A DNA stretch of 64,000 nt from Xiphias gladius (GCF_016859285.1 NC_053415.1:13242501-13306500); one strand, 5' to 3'. Positions 1 through 13,823 are shown, counted from the first letter of the stretch. Program-made: numbers and translations. The notes: a model not told the origin generated them from the letters alone.

Positions 1-1364
1 GGTGCCCTAAATGAACGGGGAGTTAATAATCAAGGAACTCACTTTTACCCTCTATTTGTTATCTGGAGAGGCTAAACGGCAGCTTCAATATGTTTAGTTG
101 GAGGCAACCATAAGTCGACGCCTTTAAAACGTATTATGGTGCCATCTCCTATTGCTGCCTTGGAGGGGAATTCCCAGATGGTGGGCTATGATTAGGTAGT
201 TCACTTAGCTGTTTAGAAATGAGCATCTGGAAACACAGGCTGAATTAACACTACTGGGTCCCTCATTTTCTCTAAATGAGTGTCATTCAATTAATCTAAT
301 TATTAGGCATGCAAAAACTGAAGGACTAATGGATTCCTATTATCCCATCATTATCATCCCTTACTCACAAGTGCTTACATTTCTGAACAGACTCACATGT
401 GCTTAGCTCCAAACGAAACAGCCTCCAGCTTCTCTATTATGCCCTCAGCTTACCTACAGACAAAAAACTGACAAACTTGGTTACTTTTTAAATGATCTGA
501 TTTGCATCTTGCTTTCTGCTGTGCAGTTAGTTTCAGTTGTTCTCATCCCTGGTCCTTTCAGATGCAGAGTCCTGCTGGTTTTCCTTTTTGTCATGTAATC
601 AGGGGCTGATTTAGACCTAGTACACCAGCTGAATGAAAGTAGGTATCTAAGGAGAGCTGAAAACAAGCCGCACTCTGGGTACTAAGGAGCAGGACTGAGA
701 GCCACTTAATTCCAACACTGTATCTATGACAAAATAAAATGCACCTCAGAGGCATCATTAGCATAAACTACACAGATATACTGCTTTGGACAAATCAATG
801 GTATAGGTCTGAAATTCAAAGAATACACTCATAAAGCAATTAGAAGTGAGAAAACTGGCAATCACATTAGAGGAGCTATTTCAGAACAACTTAGCCATGT
901 CCTGTCTGGGACTCCTGTGGCTATTTCTGCTACATTTGTTGCAAACAAAAAGATGTTGATCTACTGGATTTTTGAAGACGTCCTCCTCCTGTCACTTCAC
1001 ACTATCTGACATAATGGACGGGCGGAACGGATGATCAGTGTCAGCTCCTCATCAGCCACCTCCATTCACATGGATCATGTGATGCAAGCCTAAAGTGGCC
1101 CGTGTCGTGTGTCTCTCTCTGTGGCCCCCCTCCCCTGCAGAGCCCCCGCTGCCCGGAAGGACCCTCTCCCCAGGCTGGAGTGGCTCCTGCTGGGACTGCT
1201 GAGCCGCTGGCGAGGGAGAGAGGGAGGAGGGGTTACACAGACCTGGAGTACATTGTCAACAGTCCCCAACCACCCCCATCAACCTCCACCCTCTACCCCA
1301 GCCCACTCTCCCATCTTCTGTCCCTGTTTACCCTCCCCCATGTATAGACAGACTCTCTTCTGGC
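1..1364. other. Intergenic sequence, no gene seen
   Basis: AT-rich unique-looking sequence. No open frame is bounded by credible splice sites and none resembles a known protein. From about 1100 the sequence becomes C/T-rich and runs into the TG microsatellite. The AG at about 1140 after a pyrimidine run looks like a splice acceptor but no recognisable exon follows. Confidence 0.6.
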
Positions 1365-1368
<4 letters not shown>

Positions 1369-1410
<42 letters not shown>

Positions 1411-1427
1411 TGTGTGTGTGTCTCTCT

Positions 1428-1518
<91 letters not shown>

Positions 1519-1639
1519 CTTCCTTGGTGGATTCATGTATGACAGAGAAAGTGAGAGAGAGTCAGCTTCTGTGTGTGTTTTCATACAGGCCTGCTTGTGT
1601 GGTTGGGTACGAATGTTTTTCTGTGTGTGTGTTTTGTAC

Positions 1640-1668
<29 letters not shown>
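1369..1668. repeat. TG microsatellite, interrupted
   Basis: A TG run extends from 1369 to 1516, broken by a TC-rich interruption around 1408-1431. A second TG block lies at 1641-1666. The cysteine/valine and threonine/histidine open frames across this stretch are translations of the dinucleotide repeat, not genes. Confidence 0.97.
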
Positions 1669-1670
<2 letters not shown>

Positions 1671-4600
1671 TGTAAGCGAATGAGAGAGTGAGTAAACATG
1701 TCCCAGGAAAGGATTAACCTCATGAGCTGAAACATCGGGGGAAGACATCAACAATAAATGTCAAATACTGCACAAAGATAATCATACAGGAGATACTTGG
1801 TCAATTTAATCTTCAGCTCCTTAGAATAAAACCACTTCAGCTGTAATAAAGGGATTGCTTCTAAAAAAGCATTCAAAAAATGGTTTCGGCCTCCCTTCTG
1901 TTGCCAACTCTCCAGACAGTATCATTTTATTTTCTCAGTTTCCGTGTGCTTTTCATCTTTTCTTACTATTCATCTAAACACGCTTCAGCCGCCCTCAACA
2001 GGCCCTCTATCAGCCACTCTTCAGTCCAGCCCGTTCTATAATAAAAAAATACCCAGGCAACTTAATTCACAAAGAAGAGATACCAATTTCTTCTCAGCAA
2101 GAGATATATCAAGGACGTTAAACAAAGCAAACAGCTGCATCGAATTCTGATGGCGCAAAGCTAAGCCTTCAATTTGAGCCTTCTCTCAGAAGAAAGCAGA
2201 ACTTAGCTTCAAATATATTCCTGGTAGAAAAGAGCGTATTGTGTTATCATGAGAGTCTGTTTACCTAGTGAATCTACATATGGCTATCTAATATCTTTGT
2301 GCCATTGAGCAGGTTGGAGGCTGGAGTCCCAGGGGTTTCAAGGCTGGGATTATGCATGGCGGGGGTTGAACTATTGCCCCTGTGTGATTGAAATACCTCC
2401 ACCAGCTTAGACCCTGTTTATTGTACATTTGCATTGCTCAGTTCCACGAGGCTGCTGGGAACTATCAGTGGCCAGGCAGCTCATATCTGGGCTGCTATAA
2501 TTCGGTTTCCTCCTGATCCCCCTCATGCCTTCCAGCCAGCAGGAGAGGCTGGGGGTTTATAAGCAATCATTTAGTCTGATTGACCAGGATATGCTCTGAT
2601 CAATATCTCGCACCGGGCCCCACATGGTGAGAGGAAACAAATCAAGTGTTTGTGTATTTCAAGCCACTATTTACACTGGCATCCAGGATTAAATCCAGGG
2701 TCACACTTGTCTTTAATTTGGTGTAATGAGAGGACAGTTCATTTGAATATGTGCCATGTTTTGCACATGTAAAAATGTGAGATATTATGAGACAACTTTT
2801 AAGTGTGTCAAATGATTTGTGTCAATCACTTGCTGTCTGAATCATCTTCAGCAACTGAAGAGCTGATCTATTAACAAAGATAATTGCATTTGGATCCATG
2901 CCCTGAAGTGGTCAACTATGCAATTTCACTAATTCATCCTGGTGAAAGGTTGACCTTAAGAAATGTAATTACACACACACCTGAGTTACACAAGAGCCCA
3001 AGAGGTCCACAGAACGTTTACTGGTGAAGAAGGTATAATTACCAGAAAACAATTAGCCCATTGTCACGGCAGTTGGCAAGAGAGTTCTTCCAAAGCAGGT
3101 TCTGGCTTTACACAAACAGATGATTATGAAAATGCTGTTGCTATATCACAAGCTTTCAATTATCAAGCAAGGATAACTCTAGTCTGATTTGTTAAGTTGC
3201 TTTTAAATGTAATATTATAAATCAAGTTATTAAGATTTGTGAGAAACACAATGCCCATACCTCTTTTTAAGGTATGCAGTGGGGAGCAGCATTAGTTCTA
3301 CATGACCACGTGGAATTAAGTGGTTTAGAGTAACCTGGTATAAACACAAATCATTTATGAATTTTAATAGGCCCGCCCATGCCTCATAACTATGCATGAC
3401 TTCATACTTTCATAATTGACAGGAAATATGAACTAGGCCAAGGGTCACCTATTAGAATGACTTTTCATTTAATTTTTTGACAGCCCAATACACAAATGCG
3501 GGGTGGATTTCTTGAGCATATTCATGTAGTGCACAGGAACCTTTCTGGAGAATTCTAGCAGCAATCCCCCGAGGCCAGGACCACCTCTCTTATGATTACA
3601 CAGTACTACACTTTGTACTAGCGAAGTAGATCTCCCTGAGAGACGCACAGTGTCTGAACCGTTCAAATGGGAATTCAATTTGTCCATTACAGTATAACAG
3701 TGCAGACACATTTCATTAAGAACAAAATTCACAGAGCAAAAAATGCACGTGCCACATCAGATAGCAGCGAGTGCATTACAGACAAAACCGTGCTGTGTTG
3801 AAAGGTGTGTTGTGCACAGTTTAATCACTTCTGCTCAATGAAGTCGACCACACAGACTGAGTACATTTACAGTAGAGTGTTGCCTTCTGCCCAAGTTCAG
3901 CTATAGGTCAGGATGACCCCCCTCATCTTCAACACCAACCCTGACCAGGGCTGTTCTGTGGCAGAGAGGTGTTCATATACAATAGAACAATATGCAGTGG
4001 GAGGTAGAGGAATGTGGGCCCTATCACAAGCACAAGCTAAAACTCATTGTATTCCTAAGATGTAAATCTACACCTCTGGGCTATAAAAGTGCTACAAAGA
4101 GGGTTCTTGACTCAATAAATTAACATTCATCCCACTCGCAATTAAGCAGACAGACTGACATTGTAGCTCCTACATCGCAGCAACACTGGGGGCTTTGTTG
4201 ACATGGCGTCTGGACAGAGGAAAAACCAGAGGAAAATATTTTCAACTGAGTCATCGACTGGACATTGGTATCTGGAGACTAGAGTCTGAGTACAAAACAA
4301 GACCCTTTGAAGCCATACAAGCATTTCAGCTTTTTGCTCTCTGTGGGATACTGTTGACCATTATTAAGATCATCCTCACACCAAAAGGAGCAAGCAGAAA
4401 GTGTCAAGTCCAGTTTGTTATTTTACTGTACTCTGCTGACCAATTATGGACCGTACATCCAATAGTGTTTTTCTATATTGGCAGGAAGCAAACAGATTTC
4501 TATCAATGTGCACATGTATCCACAGTTGGACCTAATATGAAAACTGAATTGGTCTAACTCTACAACAGATGGTGCTGGCTGTTTATGCAATTTATAGCTC

Positions 4601-7600
4601 GCAAAACTGGGTCCATAACAAGCACCGAAAACATAACATCTTCACATCAAGTTAATAAAAAAAAACAAACCTATATGGACTAAAGACAAAACAAGTGAAA
4701 TGCCTTCTTAAAAAACAATTAAAAAATGCATCTTAGCAGGTATTAAAAAGCAAACTGGTTAACACCGGATATAAGAACACATTACTGAAACCATGAATAC
4801 ATTACCATTAGCTGCTTTTAATCCCTGATAGTTACAGTAGTGGCATGTTTTGGTAAAAGGATATCATTAATCATGGGTATAATCAGATGACATCAGGTCA
4901 TGGCCCACTAAGTGTGTTTTCCTCATTATGGTAATATGGAGGAGAGGGGTGTGTTTCCGCTCTTTCTTTTTTTTTAAACTTTGACACATCTTTTTATGAC
5001 AACCTACTCCTGATGGAGGAGGAAGGAAAAGATTAGGAGCTTGGACACAACGCCCATCTCTCTCACTAACTGTAATCTGATAAATGGCAGCTAAAATTTG
5101 CATTATTAAAATAAATATCAGATTCAAGTACCTGATTTTAGCTGTTGCTACAAATAGGTAAGAAAGCACATGTACAAGCACACGGTAGTGAGAATATCAA
5201 GAATTATTTATGACTTCTGAATAAGTCAGTTAAAAGAAGTGAGTTTGCTCATCTCTAAAATGATTTTTATATGTGTCATGTTCATGTGGCATCAAACCCT
5301 AATTCAAGTCACCACAACTTCAGTTTATGAACAGACCGAATGCCTTTCCGTGGCAGTAGAAAATAAACCCTGAGGCTATTTACTGTCTCCTTGATATATG
5401 AAGTTTGTGGTTTTGATTGTGTGTGATTATGTTCTGGGAGAATGACCTTTAGTGGCAACCGTATTGTAATATAATGAGGAAGTGTCAGTCGGCAGGAGTA
5501 CAGTGATGAGACGAGGCCAGGCAAGCGCCGTTTAGAGCATCGATCCACCGGCACCGTGAGCACAGAGGAGAATCTGAAATATTTCAAAGCCTTCTTCTCC
5601 CTACATACAGGTGGATACGAGATCTCATCGAGCTGCTCGGAGGCACTTGAGGCAGTCTGAGCCATCAAGTACAATGAGGAACAAGACAGAGGTATATGGA
5701 CCCTCCTGTCTAGGATTGATGATGAGCAATATATCTGCCGGTTTTTCATCAATCATACCCAATAATAGCAATTACATAATCTGATTATGTAAGATAATCT
5801 GTGTTCTGTAATTGATTTCATTTAAAAAAATAAAAAAATATCTTAGCATTTCTTCTTTATTTATTAGTTTACTTAGTAAAACACATAAAATCTGTCTTGT
5901 ACATTTTATTACTAGGTGTAACTAGGAATATGACAATATTATATCATACTAATGATGATTAATGTGGAAAAGATAAAAACCAGTTGGAGCGGAGGTGAAA
6001 GGAGAGGTGGTGCAGATTGATATGGTGATGGATCCTCTTACCTCTACCTTCTCATTAACTCTGCCCTGGGTAATATGACCTGGGAGAGATTTTCTCCTCC
6101 TACTTCAGCCCTAACACTGAGTCTCTAAACCCTGCTTGGTAAGCCCTATCTCATAAAGCACAATTAAATGGGGCAATCAAACAGGCTTAAAGTCACTCTT
6201 CTAGTGCCTTAATTCCATAATTAACCAAAATACATCATCTGCAATGAATCAGTTCCATGGATTTAATCATAATCACAGTCAATCATAATGTTGTACTTTA
6301 CTGTGACTTTTTCTTCAAGGAGTACTTGGTGTGATTTGGAATAATAGGATTTCAAATCAATATTTTTAGTCAGGTTTAGTTCTTTCTAAAAAAAAAAAAA
6401 AAAAAAATCAAAACTACACAATCAACAAATCTGATTTAGAATTGAATGCAAATCTGTGGTTGAATGTGGTTTGAGTATGTAGTCAATAGTTTATCTCTGG
6501 GGTCTGAGCCCTAACTATGGAACAGAGCACCAGTGAAACATTAATCACCAAAGTATTATGGCTCATATCCTTGGACAGCACATTAATTCAGGTGGCTATT
6601 AGGCTGCCTTGCAGCCAACCTTCGAAAAAGGTCCACATTGAAATTCAGTTGATAGTGTACAGTGTGCAGAAAGCTAAATATGGTGTTACTGCATCCCAAA
6701 TATAAGACAAACAAATTGCAGATACGAATATAACCAGTACGTAAGTATATTTTCTGGAGCGGACACTGCAACATAATGCGAGCAGTGGACTTTGGTGGGC
6801 AGTAATCAGTCTGGACTGGCACAACAGTCTTCCCTGTATTCCATGTCAGTAGAGACAGAAACTCTACCTGTAGACGGAAAATAAAATAAAAAGGCTGAAG
6901 AAACACCAATTAGAAAGGCTCTCTCTGCTGCACTTCCTCAGAAAAGCCAGGCTCCGCTAAAGGTCAGCCTGAAATTTGAATGACAGGGCCAAAGTCTTTT
7001 ACTCATAATTTTTGTGTTTGCAATAGATTTCGGAGCAATTCACAGCCTTAAAGGCCTTAAATGGAACAGCAATTAATTGTAATGAATAATCTGACAAATC
7101 TGGTTGACATATGGCCGCTAATACTCCTCCTTTCTAGAGGGAGCAGTGGAGGGATTAGATTACCTCAAATGAAATCTGGGAGCGCTCTGCCATCTGCATG
7201 TACAGGGAAAGGCAACGCACATAAAACAGGACGTGGGTGGAACCAGGGTCTGCTCCCTGCCGCTCCAGTTCCCTCAACCTCACGAGCAACTGATCTGGGA
7301 ATAAAGCCGTTTTTTTTCTCATCTTATTGAACCAGCTGCCTCTCATGAAGTAAAATGCAATAATGCTGCGGCATTGCCAAAATCGAACACACTGAGAAAA
7401 GTAAACAAACATGACAGAAGTGATAAGTGTTGTGCAAACATATAAACAACACCACCATGTCGAGCTGTCTGAGCGCATAGAAGCCATAACTTTATTAAAA
7501 GCATTTAAAAGTATGATGAGTTACCATGCCACATAGAGCTTCACATCTGTTCATTGTTATACGTTTAAATCTACACAAAGTATCCTGTGGCTTTAGGACA

Positions 7601-7670
7601 TGAAAGATGTATGTAGTGAGTGGCCAGTTTAACAATGATAGTAAGCCATGAAAAGCCTCAAACACATGCA
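1669..7670. other. Intergenic sequence, no gene seen
   Basis: About 6 kb of mostly unique, AT-rich sequence rich in ATTA/TAAT words. The open frames of 60-147 codons have no recognisable domain and no coherent exon chain. A 19-20 base poly-A tract lies near 6389-6408. The stretch around 2290-2620 has the mixed, non-repetitive look of possible regulatory DNA, but I cannot show conservation. Confidence 0.55.
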
Positions 7671-8136
7671 GGTGGTGGAAGATCATTTACTGAAGTAAAA
7701 GCAGCAATAACACACTATATAACACTAATAACACTGCATTCAAAATTGTACTTTTTGCAGAATGGCCCCTGTCAAGGTTATATTTTTATATTGTTAGATT
7801 ATTATTACTGATGGATTAACATGCAAGTTTACTTTAATGTTGCAGTTGCAGGCTAATTTTAACATCTTCATTAACTGTCGGGTAGTTTAATATATAACAA
7901 TACGTCATATTTTATAAATGCATCACCTGTTTTGTAAGTAAACTCTTAATCTGAAAAGTAACTAGTAATTTATAGTTCAGAAAGTAATGTTATGGTGTAA
8001 AAAGTACGATATTTCCAAATGAAATGTAGCGGAGTTGAGGTATAATCAGAAAACAGAAATACTCAAGTATGAGTACCTCAAAATTATACTTAAATACAGC
8101 ACTCAAGTAAATGTGCTTAGTAATTTTTCCACCACC
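7671..8136 (-). mobile_element. Non-autonomous transposon copy, 'GGTGGTGGAAA' family, intact ends
   Basis: The ends are inverted copies of one another: GGTGGTGGAAGATCATTTAC at the left, and the complement of GTAATTTTTCCACCACC at the right. The interior carries words such as ACTTGAGTA and CTCAAGTAAATG that belong to a repeat I recognise as very common in fish. It encodes no protein. The family is shared with the copy at 56035-56800, which lies in the opposite orientation. Family identity is from memory; the inverted ends and the similarity between the two copies are visible in the sequence. Confidence 0.75.
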
Positions 8137-8600
8137 ATAAATGGCCAGGCCACTTAAAAAAACAAAAGAGATGTGGGTCAATCAATCAGAGAAATATGTT
8201 ACTTTAACTATTGATAGAGTACTCCTACTGTTTCAAGGCCATTAATATGCCTGAAGTGCCTTAAATAGTGCCAATAAAGTATGAATAGCCTGGCCCTCAG
8301 CACTGTGAAACAATGTATTGCTGGGAGTGTGCCGCCATATCAACAGAGCTGATAGGTGTAAATGCGTCATACTGTAAACTCCTGCTAAAAGCCTGATAAA
8401 GAGGCAGCATTCTGCAGGATGTCTGTAAACAGCCAGCTGACATAAGCAACTGGATCAGCACATTTATTTAGAGAGGGAAATCCTGTTCTCATAAAATGCT
8501 TTCACCATTTCTCAACCTTGTATATAACAGAGGCCAACAACTGACTATGTAGTTCATAGCAATATTTAATAAAAGCTTTTGTAAAACTCCCCAAAGAGCT

Positions 8601-9005
8601 TAAAGGAATAGTTTGGCGTTTTGGGAAATACACTTGCTCAGAGTTTGATCAATACTTCTCTCGTGTGTGTATGTTAAAGAGGAAGCTATTTCCTGGAGTC
8701 TCCGCTTGTTACCTGGCAACTGGTTCTGGACGAGAAATAGTTTGTCACAACTTCAGTTTTTTTTGTACGAAAAAACAAACAAGAGACAGAATATTAATTG
8801 GTGAGATTTAGAGGGGCTGGTAGGTGGATTTGGTTACCTTTGGACAGAGCAAGGCTAGCTGTTTACCCCTGTTTCCTGTTTCTTTGTGCTAAACTAGGTT
8901 AGCCGTCTGCTGGTGGTAGCATACAAGCATAAGGGTGGTACCTTGGAGTTGTTTTCTCAAGACAGCAAATAAGCGTATTTTCCAAAATGTCAACATATTC
9001 CTTTA
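8601..9005 (-). mobile_element. Non-autonomous TIR element, complete copy
   Basis: The left end reads TAAAGGAATAGTTTGGCGTT and the right end is its near-complement, finishing ACATATTCCTTTA. This gives terminal inverted repeats of about 40 bases and a unit of about 405 bp. A TA dinucleotide flanks each end if the element starts AAGGAA, which would fit a TA target duplication. Internal words (TTTCCTGGAGTCTCC, GGCTAGCTGTTT, GTTACCTTTGGACAGAGC) occur in reverse complement in the copy at 24811-25150. No coding capacity. Confidence 0.8.
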
Positions 9006-9009
9006 GGGG

Positions 9010-9075
9010 TTGGAGTCCAACTCTTAAGCTTGGTGGCGTCATGCTCTGCCACTGAGCTAGCGCAACCACAGACAA
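9010..9075 (-). repeat. tRNA-like (SINE head) fragment
   Basis: On the minus strand the words CTAGCTCAGTGGCAGAGCAT form a good tRNA D-arm/A-box (GCTC paired with GAGC). They are followed after about 30 bases by a degenerate B-box-like TTGGACTCC. The anticodon stem does not pair, so this is not a functional tRNA gene. It resembles the tRNA-derived head of fish SINEs and directly abuts the TIR element ending at 9005. Confidence 0.35.
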
Positions 9076-9990
9076 ACTTCAAATAATCTACTAAAATCCA
9101 AGACCATTTTTTGAAGGTGTTAACTCTGGTGTAAGAAAAGAGCCAAAATAAGGCAGATCACAAAGACATACCGTAGAGTTGTACGCAGGCTGTGCATTTG
9201 AAGTAATTCAGTGAAAGTCACTGGTGAGCGGAGGTGGAGATCTAAGACAGTGCATCTGTTCACATCTGCCTAACCAGCATTAATGTCACAAGAACCCACC
9301 TAGAAAAGACTAACAGACTAATCACCTCATCCAAAGGCAGCGGGTGTCGGCTCAGGTATCAGTCACCACTGGCTGCCTTATGATCATCACTTTAACCCCA
9401 ATGTAACTCTGATACAGAGCACTGGATTGGCTCCATTTACTCCACCTGACAGAGGGGGGAAAACAACAGTACATTATCGCCCTTCTCTTCTTATAAAATG
9501 CATTCCGAGTGTATAGTTCAGGAGCCAGGTCTCATATTTAATTGTAGGAACTGAATAAAGAACGTTTTCCATGAGGTGCTGGTGTGTGGCTAGCATAATT
9601 GCCAAGGAACAGGTCTTAATTTAAACTGGGGGGTAATTATCATGCAGAGCATACCCACCCAGAATGTTTGCATAACTATCACAAGCGTTTTCATAAATGA
9701 TGCTTTAATTAGTCTTAATTAGAATTTGTTTAAGTCAGCAGGGAATGCAGGGCCCGTGAAATGATGTATGTAATAAGCATCAGGGCCCGCTCTGTTTTTT
9801 TCCTTACTTGGGGAATAGAGCTGACAAAATCACATCACATTAAATTGATTCAGTCAGAATTAAAATTCTTATGGTATTAATTAAATGGGGGAAGATCTCA
9901 TTAGCAGGCTGTGTGGTGAGGGAGAGACCCTCTCTGCCAGCAGATGTGACGGTGTCAGAGCTGCTGTACATGCTCGCCATTAGGGCCCCT
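9076..9990. other. Intergenic sequence, possible regulatory DNA
   Basis: No gene seen. The part from about 9560 to 9800 is unique, non-repetitive sequence dense in TAAT/ATTA words around TAATTATCATGCAG and GCTTTAATTAGTCTTAATTA. That is typical of homeodomain-bound conserved elements in developmental gene deserts, but conservation is not testable here. Confidence 0.3.
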
Positions 9991-9992
9991 AG

Positions 9993-10198
9993 ACAAGGAG
10001 AAAGTGAGGGAGGAGAGAGGAGAGAGGGGGAAAGGAAGGAGGCAAGGGAGGGAGAGGAGAGAGAGACGAGCTGAGAATTACAGCAGAGAAAAGACGGCAG
10101 GAAAGAGTGGAAAGGAAGAGATACATAAAGGGAGAGAAAAGAGGGAATGTGAGGGAGAGGACATGAGAATGAATTTAAGAGAAAAGAGGAGAAAGCCA
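9993..10198 (+). repeat. Polypurine (G/A) tract
   Basis: Roughly 200 bases on the plus strand are almost entirely A and G, with scattered T/C. The open frames across it are Glu/Arg/Gly/Lys strings, a compositional artefact. Such tracts can form triplex DNA and are common in vertebrate intergenic DNA. Confidence 0.85.
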
Positions 10199-10259
10199 GT
10201 GTGTGTCAGTGGCTCAGGGGGGAGGATGAGGAGGAGAGTGAGGTGGCAGCATATTAATG

Positions 10260-13200
10260 GGCTGTAGGCTCCTCACCATCTATAGCTTTATTTAGCTTCA
10301 TTTGGTCTATTTGGTTGGAGGAATTCAATAAGAGGAGAGCTAATGACTTGACCAGATACCCTGTTATCAGCACTGATGAGACACCCTCTCTGCTTGACTC
10401 TTTATACAGCTACAGTAGTCTAATAGGCCTCTGGAAGATTGCTACCCAGAGTACAGTGCAGACCTCCCCTCTGGAAATATATAGAACATGATTGTGCCTC
10501 AGGGAGCTTCGCTTCGCTGTTACAGGGCTCACCTGATCCCTTTGTTAGGGAGCTAATAGCTATTGACACACTTCTTAAGGAACTGAACTGCAGAATAACA
10601 ATCCAATTCAGGGGTGTTAATGTATAGAGGATTTCCTATTTTATCCTACTGTGTTTTCCAACTTGGCTTTCTGGTAGGACATGGAATCATCAGGTCAGCA
10701 GGTGGTGGTGGGGATGTTGAGCAATAGCAACATTGTTGGACCCCTGCAGCTATTGTCAGTCTGAGTGAGCTGCAACCTTGAGCGGACAGAAGAATATAAT
10801 TTAAAAAAAAAAAAACACCTACAGATCATACCCTCATAGCACATTACTATTTCCTTAGTAAGGCACCATCCATTTGTGAGTGGATAGAAGATATTTCCGA
10901 TAGGGTGTCAGTAAATGTGAGTCCGAATACATGCCTAGTATGTCCCTCAGATTAAATAATACAAATAATATATTTTATTGACAATAAGTCAAAATTTCTA
11001 AAGGAAATCTCTCAATATCCAAAACAGCTCTGTAAAAAACCTAGGGCCTACGGTATATGAGGCAGGCATTGTAAACACTGGACACACTACCCTGTATAGA
11101 ATCCAATGAAAATGATAATGGAGGAAACATTGGCCCCAGGCAATGTAGCAGCAACCCAGCACTGCCAATGTTACAAGGCATCACTTTCGCTTTATTAGGA
11201 GTAAGCATGACTGTTAATAGGCCCTACATAAATATTTGGGGTAAATACACAGTATATCATTTTTCTTCACACTTGAATTGCATTATGATTTCCATGCAGA
11301 CTCAGGTGAACTGGGGTCAGGGGACTAAATTAAGTGGGTCCTGGAAGCAGCTGCAATGGTTTCTCTCTTTAACCATGCTTGGCTGGTTAAGCTATCAAAA
11401 GCTGCTTGTACATGCATCATAAAAAACACTGTGTGTGTGTTTAAAATGGTATTAAAATGCTGTTGACCCTTAAAATTAGAAAGGGAAACGTGCAACTCTT
11501 TGCATGGCAATTATTTCCTGTCCATCTAGAGCACAGTAGAGTAGGGACATATGACTGAGGCCCCTTGAAAATTTATTGACAGGCAGACGGAGGAGTGAGG
11601 TGGTTCATTTATGACAATGGGGCGTGATGACATCACACCATAAAAGCCCTCTGCGGGGTCAGATGGCATATGCTGCACGGGTTTGAGTCTTTGTGTTTGC
11701 TATGCATGAATATATAAGAGGTAGAGAGGGTCAGTGGTTGACATTGCTTTCCTGTGATGTATTGTGACATCCGCTGCTATGCTGTTCTTTTGAATGCCGA
11801 GGCTGTCGAAACCACGTGAACAACTGCGGTTCAGAATGATACAAGTTGGAGATGCTAATCCTGCTTGAAGAGAAACAGTACAGTATGGATGGTCCCTCTA
11901 ACAAGGAGCTGTTTCCATAACATATGTGCTCATTCATTAGATATTTCATTTTGTGTGGGAAAAATCCTTAGAATGAGCCTTCTGAAGTTTATCAAAAGCA
12001 TTATCAAAGAATCAAATTTCTTTACTGAAATACAGTCATAAATGGACTCTAGGGTTGCACTATAGATACTGGGAGACAATAGACATTTGTCAAATGGCGG
12101 AGATGCTAAAGTACTGTTTCTCCAGAGGTAGCTACCTCCTTAATATCTCTGTCTGCATTAAGCTATTGAGGTCAATGTTGCAAATGGATAAGCAGGACTT
12201 GATGACCATGCTGGATTTACAGGATTTTTTCATCTGTGTGATAAATCGCCTTTATTTGTTCAATATTTCATTTAATAGATTAGCCAACCCAAAAAAAAAA
12301 AAAAATCTGGTTTCTCAATTTAAATTCCAGAAAATACACTATATCAAATTATATACAGTATTGCTATTGTGATATATAATTACTTACATCACGATAGTAG
12401 ATTTTATCCACATTTCACCCAGAATTGTACAACAATACAAGAGAAGGAACTTGCTTATTTTGATGTGCTTTCATAGGCACAAGTAATTCATCACCACATC
12501 ATTTCATTAGCAACGTGTGTGTGCTCCTTACAAATTCAGTAACTGTTCTTAGTATGTCCAAACTCAATTCTGCAACTGTAAGCACAGGTTATTATGATAA
12601 TTTAGCTTACTTATAATAATTAGCTGTTGTATATTCATTAGCCTTTTAATTGGTTAACTCTGGGGACCGCCAGCAATTCCAGTCAGTGAAATACATTAAT
12701 GATACACACACACATGCATGTACACACACACAGATGCACACCATAGTTCTCCACACAGAAAACCCTCGCAGAAGTAACCTCCCCCTGAACTTTTGTAGAA
12801 CACTCTCCCTCCAATCACTCCAGCTTTCAATACAGCTGTCAGTTTTGGCCAGAAAAACAAGCTTTAACTCTGAATTTGAAGCTTTGTCCTTAGCGAGAGG
12901 AAGTACCTGTGACATCTACACTGACATGCTGGAGATAATCCTCCATGTGATTGTCAGACAAATTGGGGGTCAGCGGCGCTGCAGACAGGGGAATGTGGCA
13001 AGGGACACGGAAGAAATGTTCAATCACGGGCCAGCCCATTCGGGAGCCTCCCTTTTCAGCTTCTCCAGCCTATGGTTCATCTCTCTTTTGCGCTCTCGCT
13101 CTCTCTTTCTCTGCCCACAGCTGCCGGGCTTCCACTGGGAGGGAGCTGTATTATGGCTGGGTTAATTTACTGATTAATATCCAGCCACTAGATCCAGCTT

Positions 13201-13823
13201 TCCCCAGATGGCCAATTAAAAACTACAACTGGCAGCGCACATAGGCCTGGCAGCAGGTTGCCGTCGGGCCCAGGGCTGGAGGCTGTGACAGAAGGTGTGG
13301 GTCCTGTTTGGGCCTGAGTAAGACCCGTTGACTATCTTACTCTTTGACTCTCCACACCAGAAGGACAAACTAATGCCATAATACTGAGCAGAACTGAGGA
13401 GACACTGGGGCTGCTGATAGGACACTTACTGTATCTACTGATACTTTGTTTAAGTCCACAGAAGTCCATGAAAACTGATGCTAACATATTGGTACATCTC
13501 CAGTCTATCAGTTGCACATCACTGTACAGTGCAATAATAACATTTGGTTGATACAAAAATGTAATTATCTATAGTTAATGTCATGAAATGATAATACAGT
13601 AGGTATAGTCATAAATGAGTAGTTTTCTGCAATGCTTGAGCGTTTCAAAGTGGTATTACTGTTGGCGCCACTCTCACAACGTCTGGATCACTTTCCATTT
13701 TCAGTGCTATGATAAAGCCAAAATAAAGCACCAGGCTGTATTAATAAGTAGGCAGGTTTTGTTACTTACTGATCTAGTAGAAATAATGCTAACTGAGTGT
13801 CTCAAGTCCCGGAGCTCTCACCA
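10260..13823. other. Intergenic sequence, no gene seen
   Basis: Mostly unique sequence with short poly-A tracts (near 10801-10814 and 12290-12304). A CRE-like palindrome TGATGACATCA with a TATA-like ATAAAAG a few bases downstream occurs at 11625-11646. A splice-acceptor-like pyrimidine run ending in CAG lies near 13090-13120. Neither is attached to a recognisable exon. Confidence 0.5.

Noticed and set aside
1102..1691. Open frames rich in Val/Cys or Thr/His
   Set aside because: They translate the TG/CA microsatellite; no gene evidence.
4195..4557. 120-codon plus-strand frame with a hydrophobic segment
   Set aside because: No recognisable family, no splice support, AT-rich desert.
9010..9075. 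Functional tRNA gene
   Set aside because: Anticodon stem does not pair and the B box is degenerate; at best a SINE head.
9871..10267. Glu/Arg-rich frames
   Set aside because: Artefact of the polypurine tract.
13075..13165. CT-rich run ending in CCCACAG
   Set aside because: No coding homology or paired donor after it.
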